Below are positions 17,066 to 26,199 of a stretch of 64,000 nt of DNA, one piece after another; positions within the stretch are counted from its first letter, which is position 1; each line of letters begins with the position of its first letter. The notes beneath the pieces are model-generated. The model ran no database searches, was not told where the DNA came from, and saw only the letters and a program-made list of their open reading frames with translations. The DNA is taken from assembly GCA_036013505.1 (NCBI GenBank), contig CP107851.1, positions 3,224,001 to 3,288,000 on the forward strand, read 5' to 3'. A program made the position numbers and the translations under genes. This DNA is from Streptomyces sp. NBC_00510 (GTDB lineage: Bacteria > Actinomycetota > Actinomycetes > Streptomycetales > Streptomycetaceae).

Positions 17066-18082
17066 GTGAACCATCCGTGTGTGTCGTTCCATCAGGTGCG
17101 CGTCGCCATGGCCGTGCTGAGCCTCGCGCTGTTCGCCCAGACGGCGATCTGGCTCGTGCACGACGTCGTCGTGCGCGGCCTGCCGGGGGCATGGGCGCTG
17201 TGGACGGCCGGTGACGCGCCCGGCCTGTCGGCGACGTCCTCACTGGACCTCGGCCTGGCGGCGCTGCAACTGGGCGCCGGACTGGCGACGTTCCATCAGA
17301 CCCGGGGCGCCGGCGGTCTGCTGGTGACCGCGTGCGCGGTGACGCTCGGCTTCAGGCTGCCCGCGGTCTGGTACTTCCTGCTCGACTCGCCCTCCGACCC
17401 GTGGTTCGGCACGCTCACGGGTGCCTCGGTGAGCGCCGTCGGCGGCACCGCCGCGGTCGCCGTGGTGCTGGCCCTCGCCCTCGGCGCGCTCCTGGTCCTG
17501 GCGCGGCAGATGGAGTACGGGGCCGCCGCGGACGCGGTCTCCGGCAGCGGGATCCGCCCGGTGAAGGTCACGGCCACGACCTCCGGCCTGCTGCTGGCGG
17601 TGCTCAACGTCTTCTACATCGGCCGGAACGCGGTGACGGCCTTCGAGGTCGGGCCCGGCACGCTCGGCGAGCTGCTCGTCGGCAAGGGCACAGGGCGGGC
17701 GGTCCTCGGCGTTTCCGCCCCCTACCAGTGGGCCTGCCTGACGGTGCTCTGCGGGGCCGGCATGTTCCTCGCCGCCCGGCGCCGCCCCGTCGCGACCGGC
17801 TTCTCCGTGGGTCTGTCGCTGTTCATGATGCCGTCGGCGCTCACGGAGTTGTGGGCGCACGCGGCGGGCACGGTGCCGCAGTCCCTCGTGGACACGTCCC
17901 AGAGCCTGCTGGAGTTCGTGGGTTCCGCGGCTGTCGTCGCCCTCGTCGCCGGGGACGTCCGCCGTGACCGCCGGCCGCACCTGCGCACCCTCGCGGACGC
18001 CGCCCCCTCGGTACCGGCCGGGGCCGCCGAAGCCGGCGACCCCGCACAGCGCGACGCCGGCTCGGAGCCCGTCGGGGCCTGA
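17066..18082 (+). CDS. Multi-pass membrane protein of unknown function
   Basis: A 338-residue protein with about eight hydrophobic segments. Examples are VLSLALFAQTAIWLV near the start, AAVAVVLALALGALLVLA, ATTSGLLLAVLNVFYIG and WACLTVLCGAGMFLAA. A hydrophilic Ala/Pro/Asp-rich C-terminal tail follows. I recognise no family. The start is GTG at 17066, with AAGGAG about 10 nt upstream; the frame extends to 16967 but those residues are Pro-rich and lack a ribosome site. It converges with the receptor kinase gene. Confidence 0.7.
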   Translation: MNHPCVSFHQVRVAMAVLSLALFAQTAIWLVHDVVVRGLPGAWALWTAGDAPGLSATSSLDLGLAALQLGAGLATFHQTRGAGGLLVTACAVTLGFRLPAVWYFLLDSPSDPWFGTLTGASVSAVGGTAAVAVVLALALGALLVLARQMEYGAAADAVSGSGIRPVKVTATTSGLLLAVLNVFYIGRNAVTAFEVGPGTLGELLVGKGTGRAVLGVSAPYQWACLTVLCGAGMFLAARRRPVATGFSVGLSLFMMPSALTELWAHAAGTVPQSLVDTSQSLLEFVGSAAVVALVAGDVRRDRRPHLRTLADAAPSVPAGAAEAGDPAQRDAGSEPVGA

Positions 18083-18185
18083 GCGCGCCGGGGTCGCGGT
18101 TCAGACGATCCGACTCCCCCCGGCGGCAGTGGACACGACGTCGGTGTCCGATGGACGCCCGCCGCGGGGGACGCGTCCCGGGCGC

Positions 18186-19781
18186 CTAGCCGTCGAGGCG
18201 GAGTCCGGCGACCGCGTTGTCGAAGACCGCCCGGTAGGAGCCCCATCGGTCCGACGGAGCGGAGAGGTAGACCGTGAACTCCCGCTCCCCGGGCTGCCCG
18301 AAGCCGAGGTCGACGGCCCGGAAGTCCCGGGCCGTCCCCTTGAAGGTGAACTCCCATACGGCGGCGGGCCGCCCGCGCCAGCGGGTGCTCTGCATCCGCA
18401 GCCGCTCGTAGCCCTCCAGGTCGGGGACCATCTGCTCCTCGACGTCCTCGAAGTGCTGCAGCGGGCTGGGGCCCGCGAAGTCGAGCGCGGCGACCCGCAG
18501 GCCCACCAGCCCCGTCGGGTCGACGTAGACGAACTGCCGCCCGTCGTCGCTCACCTGGCGCTTCCAGCCGTCCGGCACGGGGACGGAGAAGCCGCGGTCC
18601 CGCTCCGCGACGAGGTGGTAGCCGTCCGGGACAGGGGGCGGTGTGTACGAGGGTGCCGGCGACGCGGAAGGGCCGGCCGCGGCGGAGGCGGAGGGCGTGC
18701 CCGGCGTGGTCACCGCGGGCGGGGACGAGGGCGAGGTCGCCGTGCCGTGGTCCCGGTCGCCGAAGTGCGGGACGGCGTACACGACCCCGCCGGCGAGGGC
18801 GGGCACCAGGGCGGCGGCGGTCCACAGCGGGGCGCGGCGGCGCCGGGGGCGCGGCAAGCGGACGGGGGCGGTCGTGGTGCCGCTGCTCCGGGGGCGCACG
18901 GCAGGGGCCGGCCCGATCGGGGATACGAGGCCGTCCCGCGACGCGTTCGCGGTCTCGGTCTCGGTCTCGGTGGCGCTCGCCCGCAGCATCCGCTCGGCGT
19001 CCGCCGCCGACAGACGCCGCTCCGGCTCCCGCACCAGCAACCCCGCGATGACCGGCCCCAACGGCCCCGCCAGACCCGCCACCGGCACCTCATCGGTGGC
19101 GATCGCGTACGCCGTCTCGATCGCCGTGTCCCGGCGGAACGGCGAACGCCCCTCCACCGCCTGGAACAACGTCGCCCCCAACGCCCACAGATCCGCCTCC
19201 GGACCCGGAGCACCACCGGTCAGCCGCTCCGGAGCCAGGAAATCGATCGAACCGATCAACTCACCCGTCCGCGTCAGCGTCGACGTCCCCGAAGCCTGCG
19301 CGATCCCGAAATCGGTCAGCACCACCCGCCCCGACTCCGACAACAGCACATTGCCCGGCTTCACATCCCGGTGCAGCACCCCCGCCGCATGCGCCGCACG
19401 CAGCGCCGCCACCATCCCCCGGCCGATCCGCGCCGCCTCCCCCGGCCCCACCGGACCCCGCTCCTTCAGCAGATCACCCAAGGTCGTCGACGGCACGTAC
19501 TCCATCACGATCGTCGGCAGACCCTCGTCATCCACCACGTCGTGCACCACCACGACATTGGGATGACTGATCCGCGCCGCACTGCGCGCCTCCCGCCGGG
19601 TCCGCTCGAACAACGTCTCCAGCTCGTCGTCCTCCAGGTGGACCTGGGGGTGAAGGCGCTTGACCGCCACCGCACGGCCCAGCAGCTCGTCCATGGCCCG
19701 CCAGACCGTGCCCATGCCGCCACGGCCTATCCGCTCCACCAGCCGGTATCTCCCGGCCACCAGGCGTCCGAGCTCGGACAT
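18186..19781 (-). CDS. Receptor-type serine/threonine protein kinase (PknB/Hanks family)
   Basis: A 531-residue kinase. The N-terminal catalytic domain (about 12-270) has the glycine loop RIGRGGMGTVW, the lysine in AVAVKRL, HRDVKPGNVL, TDFGIA and APERL. A Pro/Arg-rich stretch, one membrane helix (about 345-365) and a C-terminal extracellular region follow. That region has strands such as GYHLVAERDRGFSVPVPDGW. It should phosphorylate Ser/Thr of cytosolic proteins in response to an unknown outside signal. The ATG at 19781 has AAGGAG 9 nt upstream; the one at 19802 would place that site inside the gene. The catalytic part has strand composition unlike its flanks. Confidence 0.88.
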   Translation of the reverse strand: MSELGRLVAGRYRLVERIGRGGMGTVWRAMDELLGRAVAVKRLHPQVHLEDDELETLFERTRREARSAARISHPNVVVVHDVVDDEGLPTIVMEYVPSTTLGDLLKERGPVGPGEAARIGRGMVAALRAAHAAGVLHRDVKPGNVLLSESGRVVLTDFGIAQASGTSTLTRTGELIGSIDFLAPERLTGGAPGPEADLWALGATLFQAVEGRSPFRRDTAIETAYAIATDEVPVAGLAGPLGPVIAGLLVREPERRLSAADAERMLRASATETETETANASRDGLVSPIGPAPAVRPRSSGTTTAPVRLPRPRRRRAPLWTAAALVPALAGGVVYAVPHFGDRDHGTATSPSSPPAVTTPGTPSASAAAGPSASPAPSYTPPPVPDGYHLVAERDRGFSVPVPDGWKRQVSDDGRQFVYVDPTGLVGLRVAALDFAGPSPLQHFEDVEEQMVPDLEGYERLRMQSTRWRGRPAAVWEFTFKGTARDFRAVDLGFGQPGEREFTVYLSAPSDRWGSYRAVFDNAVAGLRLDG

Positions 19782-19832
19782 CGCGCGATTCTCCTTGGTC
19801 ATCCGTTGACGGGTCTCCTCGGCCGGCCGGGC

Positions 19833-20462
19833 TCAGGACAGGGCGACGACCCGTGCCTGCGCCGGGCCCGCGTCGAAACGCAGGACGATGTCGTAGAGGT
19901 AGGTGTCGCCGGCCCGGGGCCCCAGGGCCGTCCGGGTCCCGGGGCGCAGCAGGCGGGAGACGGTCTCGTGCCGCTCGCCCGGGGCCGTGCCGCTGACGGT
20001 GACGAGCCGCAGGGCGGTACGGCCGGTGTTCTCGAGGGTGACGGTGCGGGTCCGCGGGCACGGAGTGGCCGCGGTGCCCGCGGACCCGCACCGGAAGCGC
20101 ACGTCGCCGAAGTTCCCCAGCCCGCAGGAGACCTCGGTGGCGTAGTCGATGTCCGACGAGCAGACGGCGCCGACCCGCAGACCGGCCGGCGGGGCGGCCT
20201 CGACCGCCGCCCCGTGCGCGTCGGAACCCCGTGGCTGCACGACGGCGAACACGCCGAGTACGGCGGTGGCGAGTACGGCGGGTACGAGTGCTTTCCGCAC
20301 CGGGTGCTCCAGGAGGCGGGCGACCCGCGGCGGGCGCCGCCGGACGGCGGATGCCTCCGGGCAGCGGGTCGCCGCGGGTGCTGCGGGATCAATGACGGAT
20401 CGCGGATCGGGGGCCGCGTTGAGGACGACGGCGCTTTCCTTCGGAAAGGGCACCGGATTCAC
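19833..20462 (-). CDS. Membrane-anchored protein with an exported domain, unknown
   Basis: A 209-residue protein with a basic N-terminus, one hydrophobic helix (about 58-75, ALVPAVLATAVLGVFAVV) and a C-terminal exported beta-rich domain with four cysteines (CSSDI, SCGLGN, FRCGS, PCPRTRTV). No family is recognised. The start is uncertain: GTG at 20462 has a poor ribosome site, and GTG at 20453 is an alternative. It precedes the receptor kinase gene in the same direction with a 51-nt gap, so the two may form an operon and it may take part in the kinase's signalling. Confidence 0.6.
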   Translation of the reverse strand: MNPVPFPKESAVVLNAAPDPRSVIDPAAPAATRCPEASAVRRRPPRVARLLEHPVRKALVPAVLATAVLGVFAVVQPRGSDAHGAAVEAAPPAGLRVGAVCSSDIDYATEVSCGLGNFGDVRFRCGSAGTAATPCPRTRTVTLENTGRTALRLVTVSGTAPGERHETVSRLLRPGTRTALGPRAGDTYLYDIVLRFDAGPAQARVVALS

Positions 20463-20474
20463 GGGATCCGCCCG

Positions 20475-21842
20475 CTATCCGCGGTCTCCCGTTCCGGCGT
20501 AGTGGCGCATGAAATGGGCTTCGGCGACGGCGAGGCGCCGCAGTTCGTCGACGGACACGCTCTCGTCCACGGCGTGGATCTGTGCCTCCGGTTCGCACAA
20601 CCCGATCAGGAGGATCTCCGCCCGGGGGTAGAGGGAGGCGAGGGTGTTGCACAGGGGGATGCCGCCGCCGAGCCCCGCGATGTTCAGGTCGCGACCGCTG
20701 TAGGCCGTGCGCATGGCCTCGGCCATGGCCGTGTAGGCGGGGCTCGAGGTGTCGGCGAGGAACGGCTCGCCCTGGGCGACCTGCTCCACCGACACCCGCG
20801 CGCCCCACGGGGTGTGCTTCTCGATGTGGGCGGTCAGCAGCTCCGTGGCCTGCGCGGCGTCGACGCCCGGGGGGATGCGCAGGCTGACCGCCGCCCGCGC
20901 GCTCGCGTGGACGGAAGGGGTGGCGCCCACGACGGGGGGACAGTCGATGCCCATCACGCTGAGGGACGGCCGTGCCCAGAGACGGTCCGCGACGGAGCCG
21001 GTGCCGACGAGGTCCACCCCGTCCAGCACCCCGCCGTCCACGCGGAAATCGGCCTCGGGGTAGGCCAGTCCACGCCATGCGCCGTCGGTCTCCAGGCCCT
21101 CGACCCGGGGCGATCCGTCGTCGTCCACCAGCGAGCCGAGGATCTTCACGAGCGCGGTGAGCGCGTCGGGCGCGGCCCCGCCGAACTGGCCGGAGTGCAG
21201 GTTGCCGCGCAGGGTCTCGACGTCGATCCGGAGCATCGTGATGCCGCGCAGCGACGCGGTGACGGTCGGCGTCCCGAGGCGGAAGTTCCCGGCGTCACCG
21301 ATGAGGATCACGTCGGCGTCGAGCAGTTCGGGGTGAGCCCGCGCGTACCGTTCCAGGCCGCCCGTCGCCTGCTCCTCGGAGCCCTCCACGATCACCTTGA
21401 CGTTCAGCGGCACGCCGCCGTGCGCCTTGAGCGCGCGCAGGGCCAGGAGGTGCATGACCACGGCGCCCTTGCAGTCCGCGGTGCCGCGTCCGTACCACCG
21501 TCCGTCGCGTTCGGTCAGCTCGAACGGCGGGGTGTGCCAGGCCTGTTCGTCCGGGGCCGGCTGGACGTCGTAGTGCGCGTACAACAGGATCGTGGGAGCC
21601 CCCGCCGGCCCCGCGAGGTGACCGTGGACGGACTGGTGGCCGTCGGGCATGTCGAGGATGCGTACGTCGTCGAATCCTTCGTCCCGCAGGGCGCCGGCCA
21701 CCCAGGCGGCGGCCTTGCGGCATTCCTCGGGGGGTGAGATGGCCGGGTCCGCGACCGACCTGAACGCGACGAGTTCCGTGAGCTCGTCCCGCGCTGCCGG
21801 GATCAGCGAGGCGACGGTGTCGGCGAGGGGATCGGTGGACAA
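20475..21842 (-). CDS. M20-family dipeptidase/metallopeptidase
   Basis: A 455-residue cytosolic di-metal peptidase. The motifs are in order: AHYDVQPAP (first metal His and Asp), GRGTADCKG (bridging Asp), EGSEEQ (catalytic Glu and metal Glu), DAGNF (metal Asp) and EAQIHAVDE (final His). A dimerisation lid lies between about residues 190 and 310. It probably cleaves dipeptides or N-acyl amino acids. The start is taken as TTG at 21842, with AAGGAG 6 nt upstream; the frame extends to 21923 but lacks such a site. The gene for the exported unknown protein follows after 12 nt. Confidence 0.88.
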   Translation of the reverse strand: MSTDPLADTVASLIPAARDELTELVAFRSVADPAISPPEECRKAAAWVAGALRDEGFDDVRILDMPDGHQSVHGHLAGPAGAPTILLYAHYDVQPAPDEQAWHTPPFELTERDGRWYGRGTADCKGAVVMHLLALRALKAHGGVPLNVKVIVEGSEEQATGGLERYARAHPELLDADVILIGDAGNFRLGTPTVTASLRGITMLRIDVETLRGNLHSGQFGGAAPDALTALVKILGSLVDDDGSPRVEGLETDGAWRGLAYPEADFRVDGGVLDGVDLVGTGSVADRLWARPSLSVMGIDCPPVVGATPSVHASARAAVSLRIPPGVDAAQATELLTAHIEKHTPWGARVSVEQVAQGEPFLADTSSPAYTAMAEAMRTAYSGRDLNIAGLGGGIPLCNTLASLYPRAEILLIGLCEPEAQIHAVDESVSVDELRRLAVAEAHFMRHYAGTGDRG

Positions 21843-21974
21843 CGGGAACTCCTTGGCGTGCGGGGAAGGGAGCGCCGATCGCCGGAGGAGGGAAAACGCC
21901 TCACCGTCACGGGAATTCGACAACCCCCTCGACCTTAATCGCGTCGCGATGGACGGGAATAGAAGGTGAGTGCC

Positions 21975-22130
21975 ATGTTCGGTGGCGCCGAATACCGGAG
22001 GAAAACACGCGGTCCGGCCGGAGACCTACGGAGGCGCTGGTGGCCGAACGCCGCCATCGAGGAGGGCCGGGGCCCGTCCTCGATGAGCGGCGTCCTGGCC
22101 GGCACCGCCTACCGTCTGCTGCCGGCCTGA
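21975..22130 (+). CDS. Putative 51-residue small ORF
   Basis: An ATG at 21975 with AAGGTGAG 5 nt upstream opens a 51-residue frame ending just before the convergent hydrolase gene. It is Arg/Gly-rich with a hydrophobic tail (MSGVLAGTAYRLLPA). Codon third positions are mostly G or C, but AAA, ACA, GGA and CTA also occur. No domain is recognised; this may be chance in the 298-bp gap. Confidence 0.25.
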   Translation: MFGGAEYRRKTRGPAGDLRRRWWPNAAIEEGRGPSSMSGVLAGTAYRLLPA

Positions 22131-22140
22131 CGGCCCGGCC

Positions 22141-22863
22141 TCACTTCAGGTGCCGGCCGAAGAACCGGATCCCGTCCTCCAACTCGAAGAACGGGGTGCC
22201 GGTGTGCCCGCCCAGATTGGCGTGCAGCGTCTTCTCCTTGGTGCCGAAGGCGTCGAACAGGTCCAGGGCCCTGCGCCGGGGGTTCCCCTCGTCGTCCCAC
22301 TGCAGCAGGAAGAGCAGCGGAATGGTGACCTGCCGGGCCTCCTCGCGCTGGGCGCGGGGCACGTAACCCCCGGCGAAGAAACCGGCGGCCGCGATGCGCG
22401 GCTCGGTCGCCGCCAGCCGGATCCCGACGGCGGTCCACCCCGAGTACCCGACCGGGCCGCCGATCTCGGGCAGCGGAAGGAGGGCGTCCAGGGTGGTCCG
22501 CCAGTCCGGGACCGCCTTTGCGACCAGCGGGCCGACGAGGGACTCGAAGATCTCATCGACCGGCTCGCCGGCCTGCATCGCCCGGCGGAGGTCGGCGCGG
22601 GCCTGCTCGTCGGCGGCGGAACGGGGCCGGTCACCGCACCCGGCGGCGTCGATGGAGGCCACCGCGTAGCCGGACGCCGCGGTGATCCGGGCGCGGGCCA
22701 CCAGCCGGGCTTCCCCCTTGGGCAGGCCGTTGTTGTGGGCCATCAGGATCAGCGGGGCCGGTGCGGCGGATTCAGGCGTCCACAGGGTGCCGGGGATCTC
22801 GCCGAGGGTGAATTCGCGTTCGAGGACGCCGTCGTCGAGGCGCTGCTCGGAAGTGAATCGCAT
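22141..22863 (-). CDS. Alpha/beta-hydrolase (dienelactone-hydrolase-like)
   Basis: A 240-residue single-domain hydrolase. It has an oxyanion-region LILMAHNNGLPKGE, a nucleophile elbow GYSGWT (Ser about residue 148) and a late His in NLGGHTGTPFFE. An Asp-bearing LQWDDEG lies between, so the triad appears complete, though the elbow ends in W-T rather than the usual x-G. It is probably an esterase or lactonase of unknown substrate. The ATG at 22863 has AAAGG upstream. A very short open frame with a strong ribosome site sits 45 nt upstream and may be a leader. Confidence 0.78.
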   Translation of the reverse strand: MRFTSEQRLDDGVLEREFTLGEIPGTLWTPESAAPAPLILMAHNNGLPKGEARLVARARITAASGYAVASIDAAGCGDRPRSAADEQARADLRRAMQAGEPVDEIFESLVGPLVAKAVPDWRTTLDALLPLPEIGGPVGYSGWTAVGIRLAATEPRIAAAGFFAGGYVPRAQREEARQVTIPLLFLLQWDDEGNPRRRALDLFDAFGTKEKTLHANLGGHTGTPFFELEDGIRFFGRHLK

Positions 22864-22908
22864 GGTCGTGCCTTTCGGGAGTGCGCTTGAACGGCGCTCC
22901 CGGACGAC

Positions 22909-22962
22909 CTATCGCCCGACCGCGACCCCGGAGGGGAGCACCCATGTCGATACTGCGTTCAC
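22909..22962 (-). CDS. Putative 17-residue leader peptide upstream of the hydrolase
   Basis: A GTG at 22962 is preceded by a near-ideal ribosome site (GAGGAGGT, about 7 nt away) and encodes MNAVSTWVLPSGVAVGR followed by TAG. The hydrolase ATG lies 45 nt after its stop. The excellent ribosome site suggests translation, and the position suggests a leader affecting the downstream gene. No attenuator is clear. Confidence 0.4.
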   Translation of the reverse strand: MNAVSTWVLPSGVAVGR

Positions 22963-23094
22963 GGGTACCACCTCCTCGTTCTCTCGCACGGCCTCCGGAA
23001 AGGTAGCAGCGGTCGCCGTGGTCCGCCAACGGGTTTTTCACCCACGCCGGACCCGCACGGACCCGCCCGGCCCCGGGCGGTGCGGCTGGGAAGA

Positions 23095-23136
23095 CCCGCG
23101 AGGGGGATCCGGACGAATCCGGATCCCCCTCGCGGG
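23095..23136 (-). terminator. Very strong terminator after nrdJ
   Basis: An 18-bp perfect stem (23095-23112 with 23119-23136) and the 6-nt loop ACGAAT lie 26 nt beyond the nrdJ stop codon. Confidence 0.8.
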
Positions 23137-23162
23137 TGCCTTCGGGTGTCGACCGCCCGAAA

Positions 23163-26072
23163 TCAGCTGCAGCCGCTGGTGGAGCCGCAGCCCTCGCAGA
23201 GGTAGCAGCTGCCCGCGCGGCGCATCTTCGTACCGCAGGAGAAGCAGAGCGGGGCGTCGGCGTTGAGGCCGAGCTGGATCTCCAGCAGCTCCGTGGAGTT
23301 GTGCGCGGTCTTCGGCGCCGGGGTCACCGCGACGGCCTCGGGCTTGGCCGTGACGGCCGGCTTGGGCACCTCGGTCTGGCGCGGGGCGGACTGCGCCAGG
23401 CCCTCGACGTCGACCTCCTCGGCGGCGGGCTCGTACGAGCCCGTGTCGAGGTGGCGCTGGCGCTCCTCGGCGGAGTGGATGCCGAGGGCGGAGCGGGTCT
23501 CGAAGGGCAGGAAATCCAGCGCCAGGCGGCGGAAGATGTAGTCGACGATCGACTGCGCCATCCGCACGTCCGGGTCGTCCGTGAGACCGGCCGGCTCGAA
23601 GCGCATGTTGGTGAACTTCGAGACGTAGGTCTCCAGCGGCACGCCGTACTGCAGGCCGACCGAGACGGCGATGGAGAAGGCGTCCATCATGCCCGCGAGG
23701 GTCGAGCCCTGCTTGGACATCTTCAGGAAGACCTCGCCCAGACCGTCGTCCGGGTAGGAGTTGGCGGTCATGTAGCCCTCGGCGCCACCCACCGTGAAGG
23801 AGGTGGTGATCCCCGGACGGCCCTTGGGGAGCCGGCGGCGGACCGGGCGGTACTCGACGACCTTCTCGACCGCGGCGGGGGCGGGGGCCTCCACCGTCCC
23901 GGCCTTCTTCTCGTCCGCCTTCTTCTTGGCGGAGAGCGGCTGGCCGACCTTGCAGTTGTCGCGGTAGATCGCGAGCGCCTTCAGGCCGAGCTTCCAGCCC
24001 TCGTAGTAGATCTCCTCGATCTCCTCGACGGTCGCCGACTCCGGCATGTTGACCGTCTTGGAGATGGCGCCGGACAGGAACGGCTGGGTCGCGGCCATCA
24101 TCCGGACGTGGCCCATCGGCGCGATGGAGCGCTCGCCCATGGCGCAGTCGAAGACCTCGTAGTGCTCGGGCTTCAGGCCGGGCGCGTCGATGACGCTGCC
24201 GTGCTCGGAGATGTGGGCGACGACCGCCTCGATCTGCTCCTGCTGGTAGCCCAGGCGGTGCAGGGCCTGCGGGACCGTGTTGTTCACGATCTGCATGGAG
24301 CCGCCACCGACCAGCTTCTTGAACTTGACCAGGGCGAGGTCCGGCTCGATCCCGGTGGTGTCGCAGTCCATCATCAGGCCGATGGTGCCGGTCGGGGCCA
24401 GCAGGGAGGCCTGCGCGTTGCGGAATCCGTTCTTCTCACCGAGGCGCAGGACGTCCTGCCAGGCCTCGGTGGCCGCGGCCCAGACCGGGGAGTCCAGGTC
24501 GTCCATCCGCGTGGCGACCGCGTTGGCGTCGGAGTGCTGCTTCATGACGCGCTTGTGGGCGGTGGCGTTGCGGGCGTAGCCGTCGTACGGGCCGACGACC
24601 TCGGCGAGCTCCGCGGAGCGCTTGTACGAGGTGCCGGTCATCAGGGAGGTGATGGCACCGGCCAGCGCGCGGCCGCCCTCGGAGTCGTAGGCGTGCCCGG
24701 TCGCCATGAGCAGCGCGCCGAGGTTGGCGTAGCCGACGCCCAGCTGGCGGAAGGCGCGGGTGGTCTCGCCGATCTTCTGCGTCGGGAAGTCCGCGAAGGA
24801 GATGGAGATGTCCATCGCGGTGATGACGAGTTCGACGACCTTGGCGAAGCGCACGGCGTCGAAGCGCTGGGTGCCCTTGCCGTCGTCGTCGAGGAACTTC
24901 ATCAGGTTGAGCGAGGCGAGGTTGCAGGACGAGTTGTCCAGGTGCATGTACTCGCTGCAGGGGTTGGACGCGGTGATGCGGCCGGTCTCCGGCGTGGTGT
25001 GCCAGTGGTTGATGACGTCGTCGTACTGGATGCCGGGGTCGGCGCAGGCCCAGGCGGCCTCCGCCAGCTTGCGGAACAGCGCCTTGGCGTCGATCTCCTC
25101 GATGACCTCGCCGGTCATCCGGGCGCGCAGGCCGAACTTCTCGCCGTTCTCGTACGCCTTCATGAACTCTTCGTTCACGCGGACGGAGTTGTTGGCGTTC
25201 TGGTACTGGACGGACGCGATGTCGTCGCCGCCCAGGTCCATGTCGAAGCCCGCGTCGCGCAGGGCGCGAATCTTCTCCTCCTCCTTCACCTTGGTCTCGA
25301 TGAAGGCCTCGACGTCGGGGTGGTCGACGTCCAGGACGACCATCTTGGCCGCGCGGCGGGTGGCGCCGCCGGACTTGATGGTGCCGGCGGAGGCGTCCGC
25401 GCCGCGCATGAAGGAGACCGGGCCGGAGGCGTTGCCGCCGGAGGAGAGCAGCTCCTTGGAGGAGCGGATGCGGGAGAGGTTCAGGCCCGCGCCGGAACCG
25501 CCCTTGAAGATCATCCCCTCTTCCTTGTACCAGTCGAGGATGGACTCCATGGAGTCGTCGACCGAGAGGATGAAGCACGCCGAGACCTGCTGCGGCTGGG
25601 CGGTGCCGACGTTGAACCAGACCGGGGAGTTGAAGCTGAAGACCTGGTGGAGCAGGGCCCAGGTGAGCTCGTGCTCGAAGATCTCCGCATCGGCGGGCGA
25701 CGCGAAGTAGCCGTGGTCCTCGCCGGCCTTGCGGTACGTCGTGACCACGCGGTCGATCAGCTGGCGGAGGCTGCTCTCGCGCTGCGGGGAACCGACGGCG
25801 CCGCGGAAGTACTTGCTGGTGACGATGTTGACCGCGTTCACCGACCAGAAGTCGGGGAACTCCACGCCGCGCTGCTCGAAGTTGATCGAGCCGTCGCGCC
25901 AGTTGGTCATGACGACGTCACGGCGTTCCCAGACCACCTCGTCGTAGGGGTGCGTCCCCGGGGTGGTGTGGATGCGCTCGATGCGCAGCCCCTTGGCGGC
26001 CGGGGCCGCCGCGGCCGCCTTGCCGGCCTTGGCTCGGGAGCTCCGTGCCGGGCCGCTCGTCGTCTCTGTCAT
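23163..26072 (-). CDS. nrdJ: Adenosylcobalamin-dependent (class II) ribonucleotide reductase
   Basis: A 969-residue enzyme that reduces ribonucleotides to deoxyribonucleotides using coenzyme B12, without oxygen. Supporting motifs are SACFILSVDDS (active-site Cys), GSGAGLNLSRIR, NPCSEYMHLDNSSCNLASLNL (thiyl-radical Cys region) and LAPTGTIGLMMDCDTTG. The C-terminal Cys-rich tail (CFSCG, CYLCEGCGSTSGCS) relays reducing power. Length and motifs match the Streptomyces enzyme. The ATG has GGGAGG upstream. nrdR lies 127 nt upstream in the same direction, and the NrdR boxes upstream of nrdR should repress both. A strong terminator follows. Confidence 0.97.
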   Translation of the reverse strand: MTETTSGPARSSRAKAGKAAAAAPAAKGLRIERIHTTPGTHPYDEVVWERRDVVMTNWRDGSINFEQRGVEFPDFWSVNAVNIVTSKYFRGAVGSPQRESSLRQLIDRVVTTYRKAGEDHGYFASPADAEIFEHELTWALLHQVFSFNSPVWFNVGTAQPQQVSACFILSVDDSMESILDWYKEEGMIFKGGSGAGLNLSRIRSSKELLSSGGNASGPVSFMRGADASAGTIKSGGATRRAAKMVVLDVDHPDVEAFIETKVKEEEKIRALRDAGFDMDLGGDDIASVQYQNANNSVRVNEEFMKAYENGEKFGLRARMTGEVIEEIDAKALFRKLAEAAWACADPGIQYDDVINHWHTTPETGRITASNPCSEYMHLDNSSCNLASLNLMKFLDDDGKGTQRFDAVRFAKVVELVITAMDISISFADFPTQKIGETTRAFRQLGVGYANLGALLMATGHAYDSEGGRALAGAITSLMTGTSYKRSAELAEVVGPYDGYARNATAHKRVMKQHSDANAVATRMDDLDSPVWAAATEAWQDVLRLGEKNGFRNAQASLLAPTGTIGLMMDCDTTGIEPDLALVKFKKLVGGGSMQIVNNTVPQALHRLGYQQEQIEAVVAHISEHGSVIDAPGLKPEHYEVFDCAMGERSIAPMGHVRMMAATQPFLSGAISKTVNMPESATVEEIEEIYYEGWKLGLKALAIYRDNCKVGQPLSAKKKADEKKAGTVEAPAPAAVEKVVEYRPVRRRLPKGRPGITTSFTVGGAEGYMTANSYPDDGLGEVFLKMSKQGSTLAGMMDAFSIAVSVGLQYGVPLETYVSKFTNMRFEPAGLTDDPDVRMAQSIVDYIFRRLALDFLPFETRSALGIHSAEERQRHLDTGSYEPAAEEVDVEGLAQSAPRQTEVPKPAVTAKPEAVAVTPAPKTAHNSTELLEIQLGLNADAPLCFSCGTKMRRAGSCYLCEGCGSTSGCS

Positions 26073-26199
26073 GTGCCGCCTCCCATTACAGGCATTACAG
26101 GTAAAACGCCCTGAAGCGCCGCGGTCTTCCCGCGTCTGTGTCTCTCACGGCCGGTGCACCCCCCGGGTGCCCGGCAAGTCTCGTACCGGTGTGCCGCCG

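Noticed and set aside
17964-21737. 1257-residue plus-strand open frame
   Set aside because: It is a shadow of the receptor kinase, the exported unknown and the M20 peptidase genes; composition is biased and no domain is present.
23095-23136. Insertion-sequence end or attachment site
   Set aside because: The 18-bp inverted repeat lies just after the nrdJ stop and has a 6-nt loop, so it is best read as a terminator; no transposase or integrase is near.
23136-26114. Very long open frame on the plus strand opposite nrdJ
   Set aside because: It is a GC-bias shadow: Val/Gly/Leu/Arg-rich with no domain, while the opposite frame is an unmistakable class II reductase.
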